A model generated the notes under the pieces. That model ran no database searches, was not told the origin of the DNA, and saw only the letters and a program-made list of their open reading frames with translations. A DNA stretch of 64,000 nucleotides from Monarcha castaneiventris obscurior (Eukaryota; Chordata; Aves; Passeriformes; Monarchidae): positions 20,265,001 through 20,329,000 of the forward strand of contig JAMPIT010000510.1 of assembly GCA_026261815.1 (NCBI GenBank), written 5' to 3'. Position 1 is the stretch's first letter; each line of letters begins with the position of its first letter. The translations under genes were made by a program, and so were the position numbers. Positions 49,761-63,134 of this stretch are shown in pieces.

Positions 49761-52280
49761 GAACAGTGGGGAAGCTGGTAATTGGGCCGTGTGTGTTTGG
49801 CTTTCGCCAGGCTAGCAGGTTTGTTTTTCCCAGGCTGGAGCCTAGACTGAAAGAGACACGAAATTATTAAAGAACTCAACCTAGAAAGGAGAAAAAAAAA
49901 AAAAGAAAAAAATGTTAGCAGCAAAGGCTGGAGGTGAATCTCAAGTAATGGGAGTGCGGTGGGGGCTCTCTGTTCCTTTCCAAGGGCATAGATGCCTGGG
50001 AAATCATTTTCAATGGCAAAGAAAAATGAAGTTTAGATAAAATTAATTCCAGTTGACTTTTATTGCTAATTTAACTCATTTCTTCAACACCTGGGAGCTT
50101 ACTAGGCAGGATGCAATAGGTCCTGCTACAGAAAGGTATAGCTGTGCCTTCCCGGTCCCTTTCTTGTTGCAAGAAGTTTCCTGCAAAGGTCCAAGTCTAA
50201 ATGAGACCTATTGATGAGGCAGACTCAGAGCCACCCTCAGGAATTCCCCCCCTGTGGAGCTGATCCCCAGTCCTTTTGCCAGGCAGACGTTGCAAGGAGC
50301 TGCACATCTACCTGCAGGCCTGTAGCACTTCTGGCAGGCAGGATGTGGGCAGGAGCTCAGCGCAGCAGAACTCCCCTCATTCACACCAGACAGGGGTTTG
50401 ATCACTGACACAGTACCAGCCACTGCCCTAGGAGCCCCTGCTTTCTCACAGAGATTCATTTAACCACACTGACTCAGGTGCTTGACATGAAGGCGGTCTT
50501 CCAGTTAGCCATGCCCCACACAGCATCTCACTGGAATCCTCAGGGAGGGAGGTGGAGAGCCAGAGCATGGGAAACTTCACCTGCCTCTCCTTGGGGCATC
50601 CCCCAACTTAGTAAATGGACACTAGGAGAGAGAAGGGGGTAACACTTTAATTCTAGACAAAACATACCCTGTTCTCCAGGGACTTAGCAAGTACCTTCTC
50701 AGCATGGAGGGGTTCAGAGAGGTACTGACCACACAGCACTGCCTGGAGGAGCAGTGTCTACTAATATGATAGGTAGAGAAAACTGTACTTGAATACCATA
50801 TACAGAATTAAGGTAACGGCTTTGCGTAGGGCCTTGGTTTTCCTTCATGTGTTATATTCCTTTCTTAATAGTCTTATTATTGAACTTAAACAACGGATCA
50901 TTACCAGCAACTGTCAGTTGTTGCTGGTCCTGATGGATTAGCTGCTTGCTGGCATTTTTCTTTGAGAAATTTTAAATGACTAGCATTAGGCAATTTTCAT
51001 CCCTCGTGTGGTGCTTTAAAAGACACAGTCAATTCCTTTCCAGGAAAAGCTGGAGAATTCAGAAGACAGAGTCTCAAGCAGATCAGAATGCCCACTCATG
51101 TTTCCCAAAACCAGACTTCGGCTGTACTTACACAATTGATATTGAGAAATCACTCAATTGATATTGACTGTCATATTGCTGCTGCAAGCACTTTCTGCAG
51201 GCAAAATTTTTAAGGCTTTCTTTTAATCAGAGCTATGTGCTCTTTAACATTTACTCTTGATTATTTCCTATTGACAGTCACTAAAACAAAGTGTATATTA
51301 ATGCAGACAGGAGTTTCATTCATAGATGGTGAGCTACAACAGGATTATTTGCAAGTGCAAAGATCACTCACATGAATAAAGATTTGGTGGATCAGTGACT
51401 CCACTGGTAAAATGACTAAAATCCTTCTCCAAACACAATCCAGATATGTTCTCTTGCTACTTATCCAAGCAAGTCTGCTTTCGTGTTGTTTCAGCTTAAT
51501 TAACTGAAAGCACATAATTATTTGTGAGAGCTTTGATGGGACAGGAGAGGAAACATGCTTCTTGGGGATCAACTTGCAGCCACAACAAAAAAAAAAACAA
51601 AAACCCAAACCAGTTCTGTGCAGGAAAAGCAACCCCCTCCTGCTACATTATTCCATTGATCTACAAACATTTACATCTCCTTTGTTAACTAGTTTTCTGT
51701 AGAAATTTCATGATCGCTAAGGAACACTCTTTCAACTGCACCTCAAGAAACTTCTGGTTTAGACTGATCCAGTCTAAAAAAGAGGGTGTGTTTTTGCCTT
51801 TAAGTTGTGTTATACATGAAATCTGTTGGGCTTTTCTTGGGACGTTCATGATTAATTGTAAATAATTCAAATTGGGTTTACAAAAGAGAAGAGGCTGTAC
51901 ATTGAATGCAAGAACTGCATGTCACTATCTCTCTGACCGTCAAAATAACAAAAGCATTTCATGAAGGCTACATAAAATGTTTCCTCCTCTTTCACATCAT
52001 TTTGTGATCTACATTCAATACCAGATTGAGGAAAATGAACATTTGGAGGATTTCTAGCCAACATAATAAAGTCTAATGAGAAAATTGTTCTGGCTATGGA
52101 AAGAGAATAATCTCACCTGAATAAACTTTATCTTCATAATGTGCACTGAAACTAAACATAGACAATACTGGTAGCTCACAGATTAACAAGAAACACCTGT
52201 GAAGTACCACTGCAACAACACTAAGGGAAGGTGCATTCCCTTTCCACGAGAGTTACCAGGGAAGCTGAGACCAAGAACAT

Positions 52281-52304
52281 ACTATTTATTTATGTATTTA
52301 TTTA
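52281..52304 (+). repeat. Short (TATT)n repeat
   Basis: Four to five copies of TATT with one G substitution. Simple-sequence DNA. Confidence 0.75.
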
Positions 52305-53200
52305 AGGACTAGGCACTTTTACAAGTAACGAGTGTACAGCAGTTAGTAACACATTGGGAAAAGTCATGTCCAAGTCTGAATTTTCAGGGTTAAATCCTAT
52401 CCTTAAGATGCCTTATACATATGATGCTAGTGCTGCACAATATGAGCAACTGCAGACAAAATACAAACCTGGCTTTGTGCACCCAAGTTCTTATTAAAAA
52501 AGTAATCACCATGCTCCCTTCCAAGTTTATTGTGATTCTATAAAGAGTTGCCTTAAGAACAGTTAATGAGCAGCAGAGGATTTTGTTTTTATTAAGTACA
52601 CTTATGAAAGACAGCATTAAAAGATAGAATTAACCAATGCAAGATTGATAATTCATGTATATTCTGTAAGTCAGAAAAATGTGGAATTAAATCTGAACCA
52701 GCACCACCACCACTGATAAAAACAAGCTTTCTCCAGTTATCAGTGCAGGTCACGTCAGATCCTTTAGGTGAGCATTTCCAGTATGCAAGCATTATCAGCA
52801 ATCCAGACTAATTTTGAGAGCATGCTCTAATCAGTTTCCCTACCTGTAAACCTGGCATAAATTAATACAGCATCAACAACAGCCCTTACCCAAAGTGGTA
52901 TTTGAAGGCCTGTGAGTTGAAAGCTCTCAGGACAGCATATGCCAGCATGAGCCAGACCAGCAAGAACTCAGAAAAATTTGTTCTGTGGAACACCTCCAGG
53001 CCAAATCCTGACCAATGGTGAGATGAATTCTCTGCTTCAAAGTCACATCCATCCAGCACTGTCATTGCAGCAGAATGCAGCCAGTATTACAGCTGCTGTC
53101 CTTCCAAAAAGGATTATTAAGGAGTACACAACCAGCGATCAGCGAAATAAGGACTGCAAACATCATCTGTTTATTTAAACCAAAGACAGTCCTTACATTC

Positions 53201-54745
53201 TCCAACGGTACTACTTTTTCATTGATCCCACTTAAAGAACTGTAAATTTTCTGAAAGACCGAGAGTTCTATTTGAGCGCTGTGGGTCTTGCAGGGAAATA
53301 GAGGACCTGTGCATAACTCCTCTAGGGAAATGTCAAAGTATCCCACTCCACTGGATATGCTGACCCTGGCAGTCTCCAGCGGGCTCAACGCCAGTATAGC
53401 TACCTTCCCGCTACTCAGAAGAGCAATTCCCAGCTCGTGCACCCAAATCCAGCCAGAGCAGAGCTCCACTTTGGCCGTCCCATGCCGCAGCTGACACGAG
53501 CTCTCCGAGAGGCAGGTAAGAGCAGAGAGGAGAGGGGCTCACATGCCTATAGGTGGCACTCTTGCTCTGACTCAACACGGAAGGGCCGCGGAGCCCCGGT
53601 GCTCCTGTCCCTCGGAGGAGAGAGGCACATCTCACTTAAAGAACCCACTACAAGCATTAATTCCATTCCACAAGGCACTTTCAATGAACATTTTTGATTT
53701 TATTGTCAACACACTCAAAAACAAAACTATGATGAAAACAATTATTTCTGAGAACAGTAAAATACAAAGTATTTCACGCAGAAGTTTGTTATTGTAACAC
53801 AAACAGAAGTGAGACATAGAATATGCCAATGTGTATTATATGTGCTCACAGTCACAAGTTCAAAAACTGTACCACTGCAGAACTGTCACACAGGTTTGGA
53901 AAGTGAGCATTTGAATGTTTAAGCATCATGTCTGCATTTCTAGTATTACATATTCACTTGGAAACTTTCTAGCAGTAGACAGAGAACATGAAAATTTTGT
54001 CTTCAGGGTTTGTTTTGAAAGCACCGTGACAACAGACTGTTAAAACTACTTCCTTACAGAGGGAAGTCTAAACAGAGACAATTATTGCAGTTGCAGCTTA
54101 TTCGGGGTAATGTTTATTGTTATCTATGATAGGTTTGTGAATACACATTAACAAGCAAAATCAGTATTTCCCAGCAGTCCCTCCTGGAAAGCAAAACCAG
54201 CATTGCCCATTCAAAATTTGTTCTTTTTATACTAAAGAAAGCAATCTCTTAGATTCTATACAAAATGCATATGCTTGGCCAGGCACTGACCAGCTTTCTC
54301 CTCTTCTACATTCTAACCCAAATAAGCAAAACTTCTTTATTGGCTAGCAGCAAAGAAGTTCTGCAAACTTCACACAATAAATAGAATTCTGCTTAATTTA
54401 AATTTATTTCCAGAAGAGTGACATGACTAAATGATTTGTATTAGACAGTGACACACATATCACGCTCCATCACCAAGACCCTAAGCTTAGTCAGAAGGGG
54501 AGAGAGGAATGGAGTAAAGGGAATGTCTGTTCTAAAACAACTGAAAGTTTTATGCTGTACTTCGCTTTTCTCTTAAAGGTCCCAAAGGGAAGTTTCTAAA
54601 GCTACCTCAAGGTTACTTCTCACACAGGCAACTTGGTTCAAATCTCAAGTTTGAACATCAGCTCTTCCTGAAAAACTGAGACACCCCTGCTTTCCTACAC
54701 TTAACGACATTCCTGACTTGTAACAACACATACTTGTCACTCTCC
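53201..54745 (-). other. POLR1D: Region 3' of POLR1D stop, candidate 3' UTR
   Basis: This stretch follows the POLR1D stop codon on the minus strand and has no supported coding frame. It is likely to hold the 3' UTR, whose length cannot be fixed. AATAAA on the minus strand occurs at 54,403 to 54,408, 54,113 to 54,118 and 53,699 to 53,704, predicting 3' UTRs of about 0.35, 0.65 and 1.05 kb. A GC-richer patch at about 53,330 to 53,640 carries a strong plus-strand splice donor at 53,516. Confidence 0.5.
54403..54408 (-). terminator. POLR1D: Candidate proximal poly(A) signal of POLR1D isoform 2
   Basis: TTTATT on the plus strand gives AATAAA on the minus strand, about 340 bases past the stop codon. 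It is the nearest canonical signal. Later signals exist, so use is uncertain. Confidence 0.4.
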
Positions 54746-55031
54746 TCATCGCTTGCTTGATCGCTTTTCATGTTTATCCTTTGTGTGCTGGCTCCTGCTT
54801 TGGTGCCTTGGAGGAGAGTAGCTGACTCTCCTTCTGGACTGAAAGCTGGGTGTGTATGGGTGAATTCTGCGTTTCTTTGGTTTTTCTTCTTTCCTGCTTT
54901 TGTTTGGCTCAGACTCCTTATTGTCTTCCTTTTGCTCATGCTCTTGGTCTTGTTCTTTTTGAGATGGCAACGTGTTTTTGATGGTATTAAGAAGAAATCT
55001 TTTATTTGTACCAGCAAGAGGACATTTCAAC
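54746..55031 (-). CDS. POLR1D: POLR1D isoform-2-type protein, terminal coding exon
   Basis: This is the last coding exon of the alternative POLR1D product (human 'isoform 2', 122 residues by recall). That product shares the first exon with RPAC2, a subunit of RNA polymerases I and III, but has an unrelated C-terminal part. On the minus strand the acceptor TGTCTTTACAG is followed by the last base of a split Trp codon and 94 codons to TGA. The start LKCPLAGTNKRF and the run NTIKNTLPSQKEQD match the human product closely. The rest is a charged, low-complexity tail rich in Lys, Arg, Glu and Ser, with SYSPPR and ending HEKRSSKR. This part has no RNA polymerase dimerisation domain and its function is not established. 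A plus-strand frame across the exon is a shadow. Confidence 0.93.
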
Positions 55032-57344
55032 CTGTAAAGACATTTAAAAATGATCAAAAGAGAAGGTAAAAATATCCCAAAACAAGTCTGAGATTTAAAC
55101 TTCAGTGATTTTAAGACAGGTTTGTGATTTTGGCTTTCCTTGCATGCCACCTAGTGTAAACTCTCAGTACAGAAAAGTAAGTTCCAGATTATCTCCATTC
55201 TCCTTTTGTCTTACTCTTTATGGGAAGAAAACTATTTTATTTCAACACAGTGAAAATTCACATGATTTTCACAAGGTAGTGTGTGCAAGGGGAAGCAAAG
55301 GACGACAATGTATTTTAAGGTTGATGGTGCCTAACTGAGGTATTCATAAATCAAACATTTAGTAACATATTCTAAGTCAAATCAGAATGGTTTACAGAGA
55401 TCATGATCTTCTAAAGGCAGCATTATCTAGTGAACTGTGATATTCAGAAAGTAGGATACATGTGAATGAAGAACCCAAATAGCTGCAGCATAAACATATA
55501 CATGAGACATAGCAATTTAAACTTATACTTAGCAACCACCAAAGTGTTTTATTTCTTTTTCTTAAACAGTAAAGATACTTATCCAACTATTTTCCATTTT
55601 TTTGACTTTCTCCTCTCACATCTTAACAATTTTGCACATAATTTATTAGCTAGTTTTAGTAAACATGTATCGTAAATTTCATTAATCCTGTTGGTATCAG
55701 CTGTACTCTACTTATTCCCAGTTTATCATCTCTTAAAGAATGGACTAAGAAAAAATAAAGTTTGAGTATGTTCCTACAGAAAGGAGAAATCACTCTGAAG
55801 GCTTTATCTATATTTGGAGTCACTGTGGTGTTTGTCTTCAAAATATTTTTGAGACAAGTTATGGGATTACTTTTAAAAAAATCAGAGCTCTTAGAGATCA
55901 CAGCCACTTACTGAATCAACCAGAGTCATGGAATCCTAACACCACGATGTTAAGATCATCTATTCCACTTGAATATTTTGTGTAAGTGTAGAAACTATAC
56001 CCTAATTACTCAAAAACCTCTGACACCTCTGAACAATCAGAGCTATCAGAACAACAAGCAAACTGCAGCAAAGATCACATTTGATTATTTAGCACACCTC
56101 CTGACTTAGCTGGACATGGAATTCACCATGATGTTTTGCTTCAGGTATGCCTACTAAGGACTCCTGATAACTGTTCTTTTCCTAAATCCTTTAAGAACCT
56201 AGGCGAGCAATCTTAGAAGTATATAGCCACACTGTTTTATTTCCATTAGGTATTTTCTGACACAATTCTATTGCATAGAATTTTACAATTTTCTAAACTT
56301 TCTGCACCTAAATCTACATTATTTTTCTCAAATCCTGGTTTTAAAAAAATAAGATCTTCAACCTAGTATAACTCTTTTGTAAATTAGGGAAATTATTTAT
56401 CCATTAATTGTATGACTGAATGAAAACAAGAGGCTAATAAATGTCAGTAGAACAGGGTTTCTACTTCAAGCTACACTAGCTATGAACACGGTACTGAACA
56501 TGTCATGGCACAGGTTACACTCAAGACATAACACAAATCAGCTAACATTTAAGTCCTCTGTATGTCTTACGTGAGCATTAAACTAAGTATTTCCTACCAA
56601 GGAGGGCAGCTTTCTCTAGGCTGCATCCAGGCAAAAACTACTTCACATTTACTCTCCCTCTTGCTTTTTCTTAAGAGCTAATGCACTGATTGAAGCACTA
56701 ATATATATAATGCTAGAATGAGACAGTCAAAGTGTCCTAAATAAATTTGTCGGCTTGAAGCATTAACTTCTTTTTGACACCATGAGTGCTGCCTGAGATA
56801 TACAGAGAATGAAAACTGATGAGAAATGCAGGACTTGAGAGTCAGCTAAGAGATGCCATTAGTTTACCATCATACTGTGATTAAAGTGAGCCACCAGGCT
56901 TTCATGGAGCAGCACTAAGTCATGGCACTGAAGCAAAACATTAATTCTTAGTTTTATTGACCTCAGACTTCAACAAAGCAAATTCTGCCTTTAAATCTTA
57001 AAGCAAATGAGATGTATGGCATGTGCTACATTACGTACACACACACAAGAGCATGTTTACATATAGCCATGGTATATATGGAACTGTGAAGATTAAAAGT
57101 GAACTGTATTAATCCACTGATATCTTTGAGAGCATCTCTAATGGTGAGAAAATAGGCATCTCCAAAGATCAGCCTTGGGTTTGCTGTAGGGTCTGATCCT
57201 GCAGTGCTCAGTTCACAAATAGGTTTGCCCTCAGTGTGAGCTCTGAAGGGCTGGGAGGCAATCTCAGCCTGGGCACGGTGGAACACAGTACTGCTGTGAC
57301 CAGTAAACAGTGCCACAGAACTCATTTGAGAAGCTTTGCTTTAA

Positions 57345-57363
57345 AACCAACCAACCAACCAAC
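57345..57363 (+). repeat. Short (AACC)n repeat
   Basis: Four to five tandem AACC units followed by an A-rich stretch, inside the POLR1D intron. Simple-sequence DNA. Confidence 0.8.
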
Positions 57364-58233
57364 AAAAAGAACAACAAAGACGTGTTAAAAGAACATTAAA
57401 GTTCTGAACTGAAATGTGCCCCAAGCAGGGCTGCAGGTGTGAGTGAGACAAGCACACAAACTGCAATGCTAGAGCCATCCTGCCTACCAGACCCCAGTTC
57501 TGTAGCAGTGTATTCACCCATTGTAAGGTTCACTTTTTGCTTTGTGTGCTCCAAAAGCTCAACCAAGCTATTCTCACCAACAGAATCTTGCCTCCCTCCA
57601 CAAATAAATCTCACACCCCCCAAAATCTCTCCATTATGCAATAACCAAGACAATGCAACACATCACATTTTGACAATCATAGTGCCTTTAAAGAAAAAAA
57701 AATCTGTCATTGTGAACACAGGTTAAATCTCAACCCTACTTTTGACCCTTTAAGCCAACTTCTGTGCAGTAACACAGAATTTCCAACCAGGGCCTGTGAT
57801 CCAGTGCAGCAGTGCAGCTCAGCACAGAAATCTACTATGCAAGTTCTTAACAGGAAAAACATGCTGACACCACTTAAGACACAAGGGCACAGTGCCATGT
57901 GCCACAGTCTTGTCTCTGCTGAGCAACCGGACGTACCAAACAGGATTGGCACAGTCAGCCTCATCATACAGAGTAAAGCCCATCTTTCCAAGAGAAAACT
58001 TCACTATGAATTAATTGACATTTCTACCATTTCCACACTGCCACAGAAAATATCCTATTTCAATAGAAGAGCGACTGAAGGAAGGGAGGGAAGCAGCTAG
58101 AGATTGTTTTGGCAAACCAACTAATCTATGCTGTCACCCTGTCACAGGGGACCTTACAAAAGAGGATTCCTGAGGACACTGAAAGCTTTGAAATACGGTC
58201 TTGGCAGCCAGGTGCAGCTAGCAGGACTTTGTA

Positions 58234-58408
58234 GGGTCACAGGATCACCTGGTTTGGCAGGGACCTTAAAGATCATCAAGTTCCAACCCTGCAGACAGTG
58301 ACACCTTTCACTGGACCATGTCGCTCAGAGTTCCATCCTACCTGGCCTTAAACACTTCCAGAGATGGGGCATCCACAGCTTCTCTGGGCAATCTGTTCCA
58401 GTGACAAC
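58234..58408 (-). mobile_element. CR1 LINE 3' end fragment, sense on minus strand
   Basis: The plus strand shows the reverse complement of an avian CR1 3' end. It includes GGGACCTTAAAGATCATCAA, GTTCCAACCCTGCAGACAGT, CTGGCCTTAAACACTTCCAG and GATGGGGCATCCACAGCTTC, ending near CTGGGCAATCTGTTCCAGTG. It is 5'-truncated, diverged and inactive. It lies in the POLR1D intron in the same direction as the gene, and its pattern is close to the copy at 15,760. Confidence 0.93.
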
Positions 58409-61400
58409 CTGACTTGGGATGTGCCCTGATTACAAGATTTTAACATATCTATTTTGCAATCTCTATCTGTACCCTGTTTCTCCTCCTCCTCATATTCAAA
58501 TGAAAGATGAGGGAAATCACATTGCAGTGTTTCTGCACAGTCACACAACACCCATTCAAAGATAAGATGCAACACAGCACTTCACAGTTCCAGTACCCTC
58601 ATCATCATCATTTTGTATTCTGCAGTACTTCTAACAGATTTGGTATTGAACAGAAAGCTATCTATAGGAATCAAAGCGATTTTAGGACTGCTTTACAAAA
58701 AATAGAGTTAAAAATAATTTAACGCTTCCAAATTTTTTTTGTTGTAATTTCAGCTCCCCTTACAATGCAGAGGAGAACAAACCATCCAAAAATATCCTGG
58801 TTTCCAGTTCTTACTTTACACAAGCTTTTCAAGTAAGATGATAAGCTACATTGGATTTAGCTTTAGCTCACATTATCAGCATCTTTGAAGATCAAACCTA
58901 TGCACTGGAAAAAAGGGCCTCGAACTTTTTTCACACAGTAACTTTTGTTGCATTTTAACTGCCTTTTTTGGTTAAAGTAGAACAACTGCTTAAAATGGGA
59001 CCTAACTTCACTGCTATAAAGAAGCTTATGGATTATCTATACAGAACCAAAAGAAACAATTAAGGGAAGCTGAACTTTTGGCTTCATTTTGACCAGACAC
59101 AATGGAAACCCCCAAATATCCAACTCTGTCTATGTCCAACAGCCTCTGATGAAACAAAGAAATTTATCTAACCACTTCAAATATTCTTACACTATTTGTC
59201 CACAACTTCTCACCCTGGATCCAACTGATCCTTCAAATTTTAGCTTCCAGACAGCTGCTCTGATGTCTTTTCTCATCTCAGAAGTTCCAGCATTACAGCA
59301 TCATCACTAGGATTCAGCCACAGATTCTGCTCTCTTCTGATCAACATTCCCAGGATTAAGACACCTTCAGAAGTGGGTTCTTCCTTACCCTTCTCTCACA
59401 CATTTCCTCATTTGTACCTAGCTGTACTAATGCTTGAGTCAGATACATCAGCAGCAGGATCTACATCATGTGTTATCATAAGGATGCAGGAGACCCCCCA
59501 CCAAGAATCACCATGGCCACAGAGTACATACAAAAGGAACACTGCAGGAACTAGAAATACTGCATTGCTGAACGAAATCTATAAATAAGAATATCCAGTA
59601 TTTCTTGGATTCATCTACCATGGGCCTACACACTACCTATCTGAGCAGTCCTGAGTGTATGGAGGCCAGTGAGTTGAGACTCTTAACCAAGAGATCACAC
59701 AGCCCACTGACAGTTACTCCATGTCCAGAGAGTCTCAGGGAATTTCCACAAACTCTTGGCCATTATTGCTGCCAACCTCCAAACAGGGACAAACCTTTCT
59801 TCCACTAGCCTCTAACCCACACAGGTTGCAGCACCTGCCCATGTCACCCACATTAAACTTGTAAGACAATGTAACACCAGCAAAACATTCCCAAACAGGA
59901 AGAAATACTAACAACACTGTCCTGTATTTCAAGGCTCAGTCTTTGTATGAGAGACTGCGCTACAGGTTGACTGCTTTGTACATGTTTTCTGTACTTGTCA
60001 GCTAAGCTAGCTTGGATACTTGTATTTCAGGTTCCAGCAACAGCTGAATATCCATCTCAAACGATGAGACAGCCAAAGGTTAGGCAGGGGTGCTTGGGGA
60101 ACTTTTTTGAAAGTTTTTGTGGAGAACTAATGACACTGGACAGTAACAGAGCAATGGCTTGAACCTGAAAGCAGTCCCAAAACAGTGTTCAGAGGCTTGC
60201 TGGCTAAGGTTTTGCTGCCATCAACATCCACCAGGAGACACTACACCTTTGTACTGGAATGTACAACATGGTCACCCCACCCACGAATGCCACTTCTCCA
60301 TACACCTCCCTTTGACCAACTTCTGTCAAATGCCACTGACTCCAGAAATGTATTTCCCAGTATTCAACAGCTGCTGGAAAGCAACATAAACTGGAATCAG
60401 TGAAGTATGAGCAGTAGTAGCCTCTGCTTCTCCTTACCCAAAGACAGGTGGCAGAACAAATCTTTTCTTCATAGGCCGAGCTGCTTCAACTTTCCAGTGC
60501 CAATGCAGGACTGATGGCCTTACACTAGATGTCTCCAGGGTTTGTGCATCTCTTCTCCAGGACTCCTCTGACAAAGGGCTGAGGAATCCCAGAAGTCCTC
60601 ATGAAACACACCTGTAAGCATTTTGAGTTTGGCAAGGAAGGAAGGTTTTGCGTTTTACCTGTTAACACTGTGCTTTTAGACAAGTTGATGATAACCTTGT
60701 CTTTGCTTCTATCAGTTATGATTTCCTGGATCTGGTCTACTAATATACGTTTTCATGAACTAACTTTTCTGTTCATTTCATTTGCTATCCACAGAGCTCT
60801 GAGCAGCAGTTACCTTCTTCTCAGTAGTTTACATCTTGCAAGGTTACATATCAGTCCTGGATATAATCCCTGAAGCCCTTCAGGATTTACTTTGTTTCAG
60901 GATCAGTTGCACTTGACAGCATTTTGCTGGAGTGTGATACTCAACCGAGCATAGTTAAGTTTTCTTTCAAATATCTTACCCATTTTATCCCTTACATCTA
61001 TATGCAATACCCAGCTGTTGTGCCAGTTCAGAAGCACCAGAACAGTATAACAGGGCATAAAAATATTAAAGAGGTGAGAGCAGTGCCAGCTTGCAGCTGC
61101 TGTTCTGTCTGTTGTTCCTGCAGGACTGAACAGCAAAGACTTACTGGGAGTTTGCCTTTGGGGGGCTTTATACTTTCCTTACAGCCACACACGCCAGCCC
61201 TACACCAGCCTATGCCAAACCCTACGGCAGCAGATTTGTCACAAATGGGATTACAACCAGTCTAAGGATAAATTCAGTGATGTAAAAACCCCTGGAGATG
61301 CATTACCTACAAAGAAATCATCTCTGAGAGCATGATATCCTGAGCTGCAGAAGAAGTACCTCGAAGAAGGTACTACAGAACATATTCAGAAACAAAGATA

Positions 61401-63059
61401 TTCAGCAAAGCACTTCCTAGGCACTGGGTATGGGCCACTGATGGAGACAGGGCACTGTACTTTGACCTAGTATAGCTGTTCCCATGTACCTCTGCAGTCT
61501 TCAGAAAGTACTTCAACAGCCTCAGTTCAGGATATCACCATGCCAATCCCTATGTCCCTCTGCCTGAAGCCTTCTTGACAATCCTTTCCTCCTACAACTT
61601 TAACACATCCCTGGCCTAGCCAGACACCATTAATCTGCAACTCCTCTGAAGAACAGGCCACCCTTGGCTATCCCATCTCCTGGCAGGTCTCGGGCATCAG
61701 GCTTTAGCAAACTGCATCCCGAGCTGATCACCACAGCCAGCTGAACAGGACCACTACCCTTTTACAAACAAGGAATAAGGAGGAGCCACACTCAGAAGCA
61801 GATGCCCGTATACTCTCCTGGCAGGTATTCCAGACTGAACCAGTGGCAGCAAAATTGTACAGGGACACCTGATCATCTCCCTGCAGAAATCTTCAGTTTC
61901 CATATCTGAAATCAACTTGCAAATTCAGAGTAACTGGGTGCATGCAACACTTCACGGTGCGAATTGTGTGCACTGGCCACATGGCTAAGCTGACAGGGTC
62001 AAAGCACAGTGGATCAGTACAGCTATAGCCACTCTGGGGGATTAAACCAATGCATCCCTGGAGGAAATACTGAGTAAAACATACAGAAAACCCCAAACCT
62101 GTTTGAAAATATAAAGAAGTAACTTTTTTTCAGCAAGGCACTATTTTAATCTCTTCAGAGCTACTAAAACAACTGAGCTGAGAACTTCATGAACAGTGCA
62201 GGCTTATCTCTTACTACTGTTGATGGAGGAAGCCAAACCTTATCTACAAGTGTGTTTACTGTAGTCAACTGGTGCACTACTTGCGTGAACATCCCTAGAT
62301 CCAACAGCTTCTTATCAAAGTCATATACACTATTTCATGATGAATGACTCTCCTCAGCATGTTATTACTTCTCTAATTACAATTACATGCATTACATTCC
62401 ATGACAATCTAGCTGTAAAATCTGGAATGCTGCATTGAAGAATTAATGCTGTATTTCATTTAAGATTTAAATACTGTGATTTTTTTCCCAGTTACTATAC
62501 AAATTAGCCCCTGGGTTTTAGGGTTTTTTTAGTATTAAAAGGTAACCCTCTTCCAAAACTGGATTATACTTTTGAGTTCAATGAGTTCATTTTTGGCTAC
62601 AATTCACACATGAATTGTCTACTAAAGGGTAGTTTGTTATTTCATTAGTACAAAGCTTTAGGTTTCCTTGTCAGGTTATGAATTCTTTTCACTTAAAACA
62701 GAGTCCAACCCAGTGACACGTAGCCAGTATGTAAGTACATGCACAACGAAGACGACTGGCATTTTAAAGACTCATGAGGTTCCAACCCAAACTTTGCAAT
62801 TCCATCTATTATAAGAACATATTCCAAATTTTCCAATTGCTTTGTCTTCAACACATTCAGACAAGCAATTTCACGCAGACAGAATCTACCTGAACTTCTT
62901 TCTTATTTAGACTGGAATTTTTGCCCATATTAACATGTGGATGAAGACAAATTATTTAAACACGAAACACATAAAAAGGTAGAGACTTCTCTCACACAAT
63001 AAATAAAAGATTTATTTTGGCATCAGTCTTAGCATTCATTTCCTTTTGGCACAACTTAC

Positions 63060-63134
63060 CAACCCATAGCTCCCATTGTTTCAGCTCTAGTTCTCCCACG
63101 TTTTGCCTCTTTAAGTAACTCTTCCACAGCCTTC
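63060..63134 (-). CDS. POLR1D: POLR1D isoform-2-type protein, internal coding exon
   Basis: A 75-base exon too short to stand out as an open frame. On the minus strand a polypyrimidine tract and CTCTTACTTAG precede it and GTAAGTT follows it. It reads (R)KAVEELLKEAKRGRTRAE then TMGAMGW, matching human isoform 2 (KAIEELLKEAKRGKTRAE, TMGPMGW) at nearly every residue. The phases fit: it supplies the last base of an Arg codon from the missing first exon (human ...ELERKA) and the first two bases of the Trp codon finished at 55,031. The joined exons encode about 119 residues of the protein. The first exon, expected to encode about nine residues, must lie beyond 64,000. Confidence 0.95.

Larger units (their letters stand above)
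55032..63059 (-). other. POLR1D: POLR1D intron, about 8.0 kb
   Basis: The intron runs between the two recognised isoform-2 exons. It begins GTAAGTTGTG after the internal exon and ends GTCTTTACAG before the terminal exon, phase 2, splitting a Trp codon. It is AT-rich and holds a minus-strand CR1 tail and a short AACC repeat. No RPAC2-specific exon is seen inside it. Confidence 0.85.

Noticed and set aside
49244..49924. Minus-strand open frame of 226 codons
   Set aside because: The start is a poly-T-derived Phe/Leu stretch and the rest has no domain. Overlapping frames on both strands are also open in this GC-richer block.
54770..55069. Hydrophobic plus-strand frame of 99 codons
   Set aside because: It is antisense to the POLR1D terminal exon; Lys/Arg/Glu codons read backwards give Leu/Phe/Ser.
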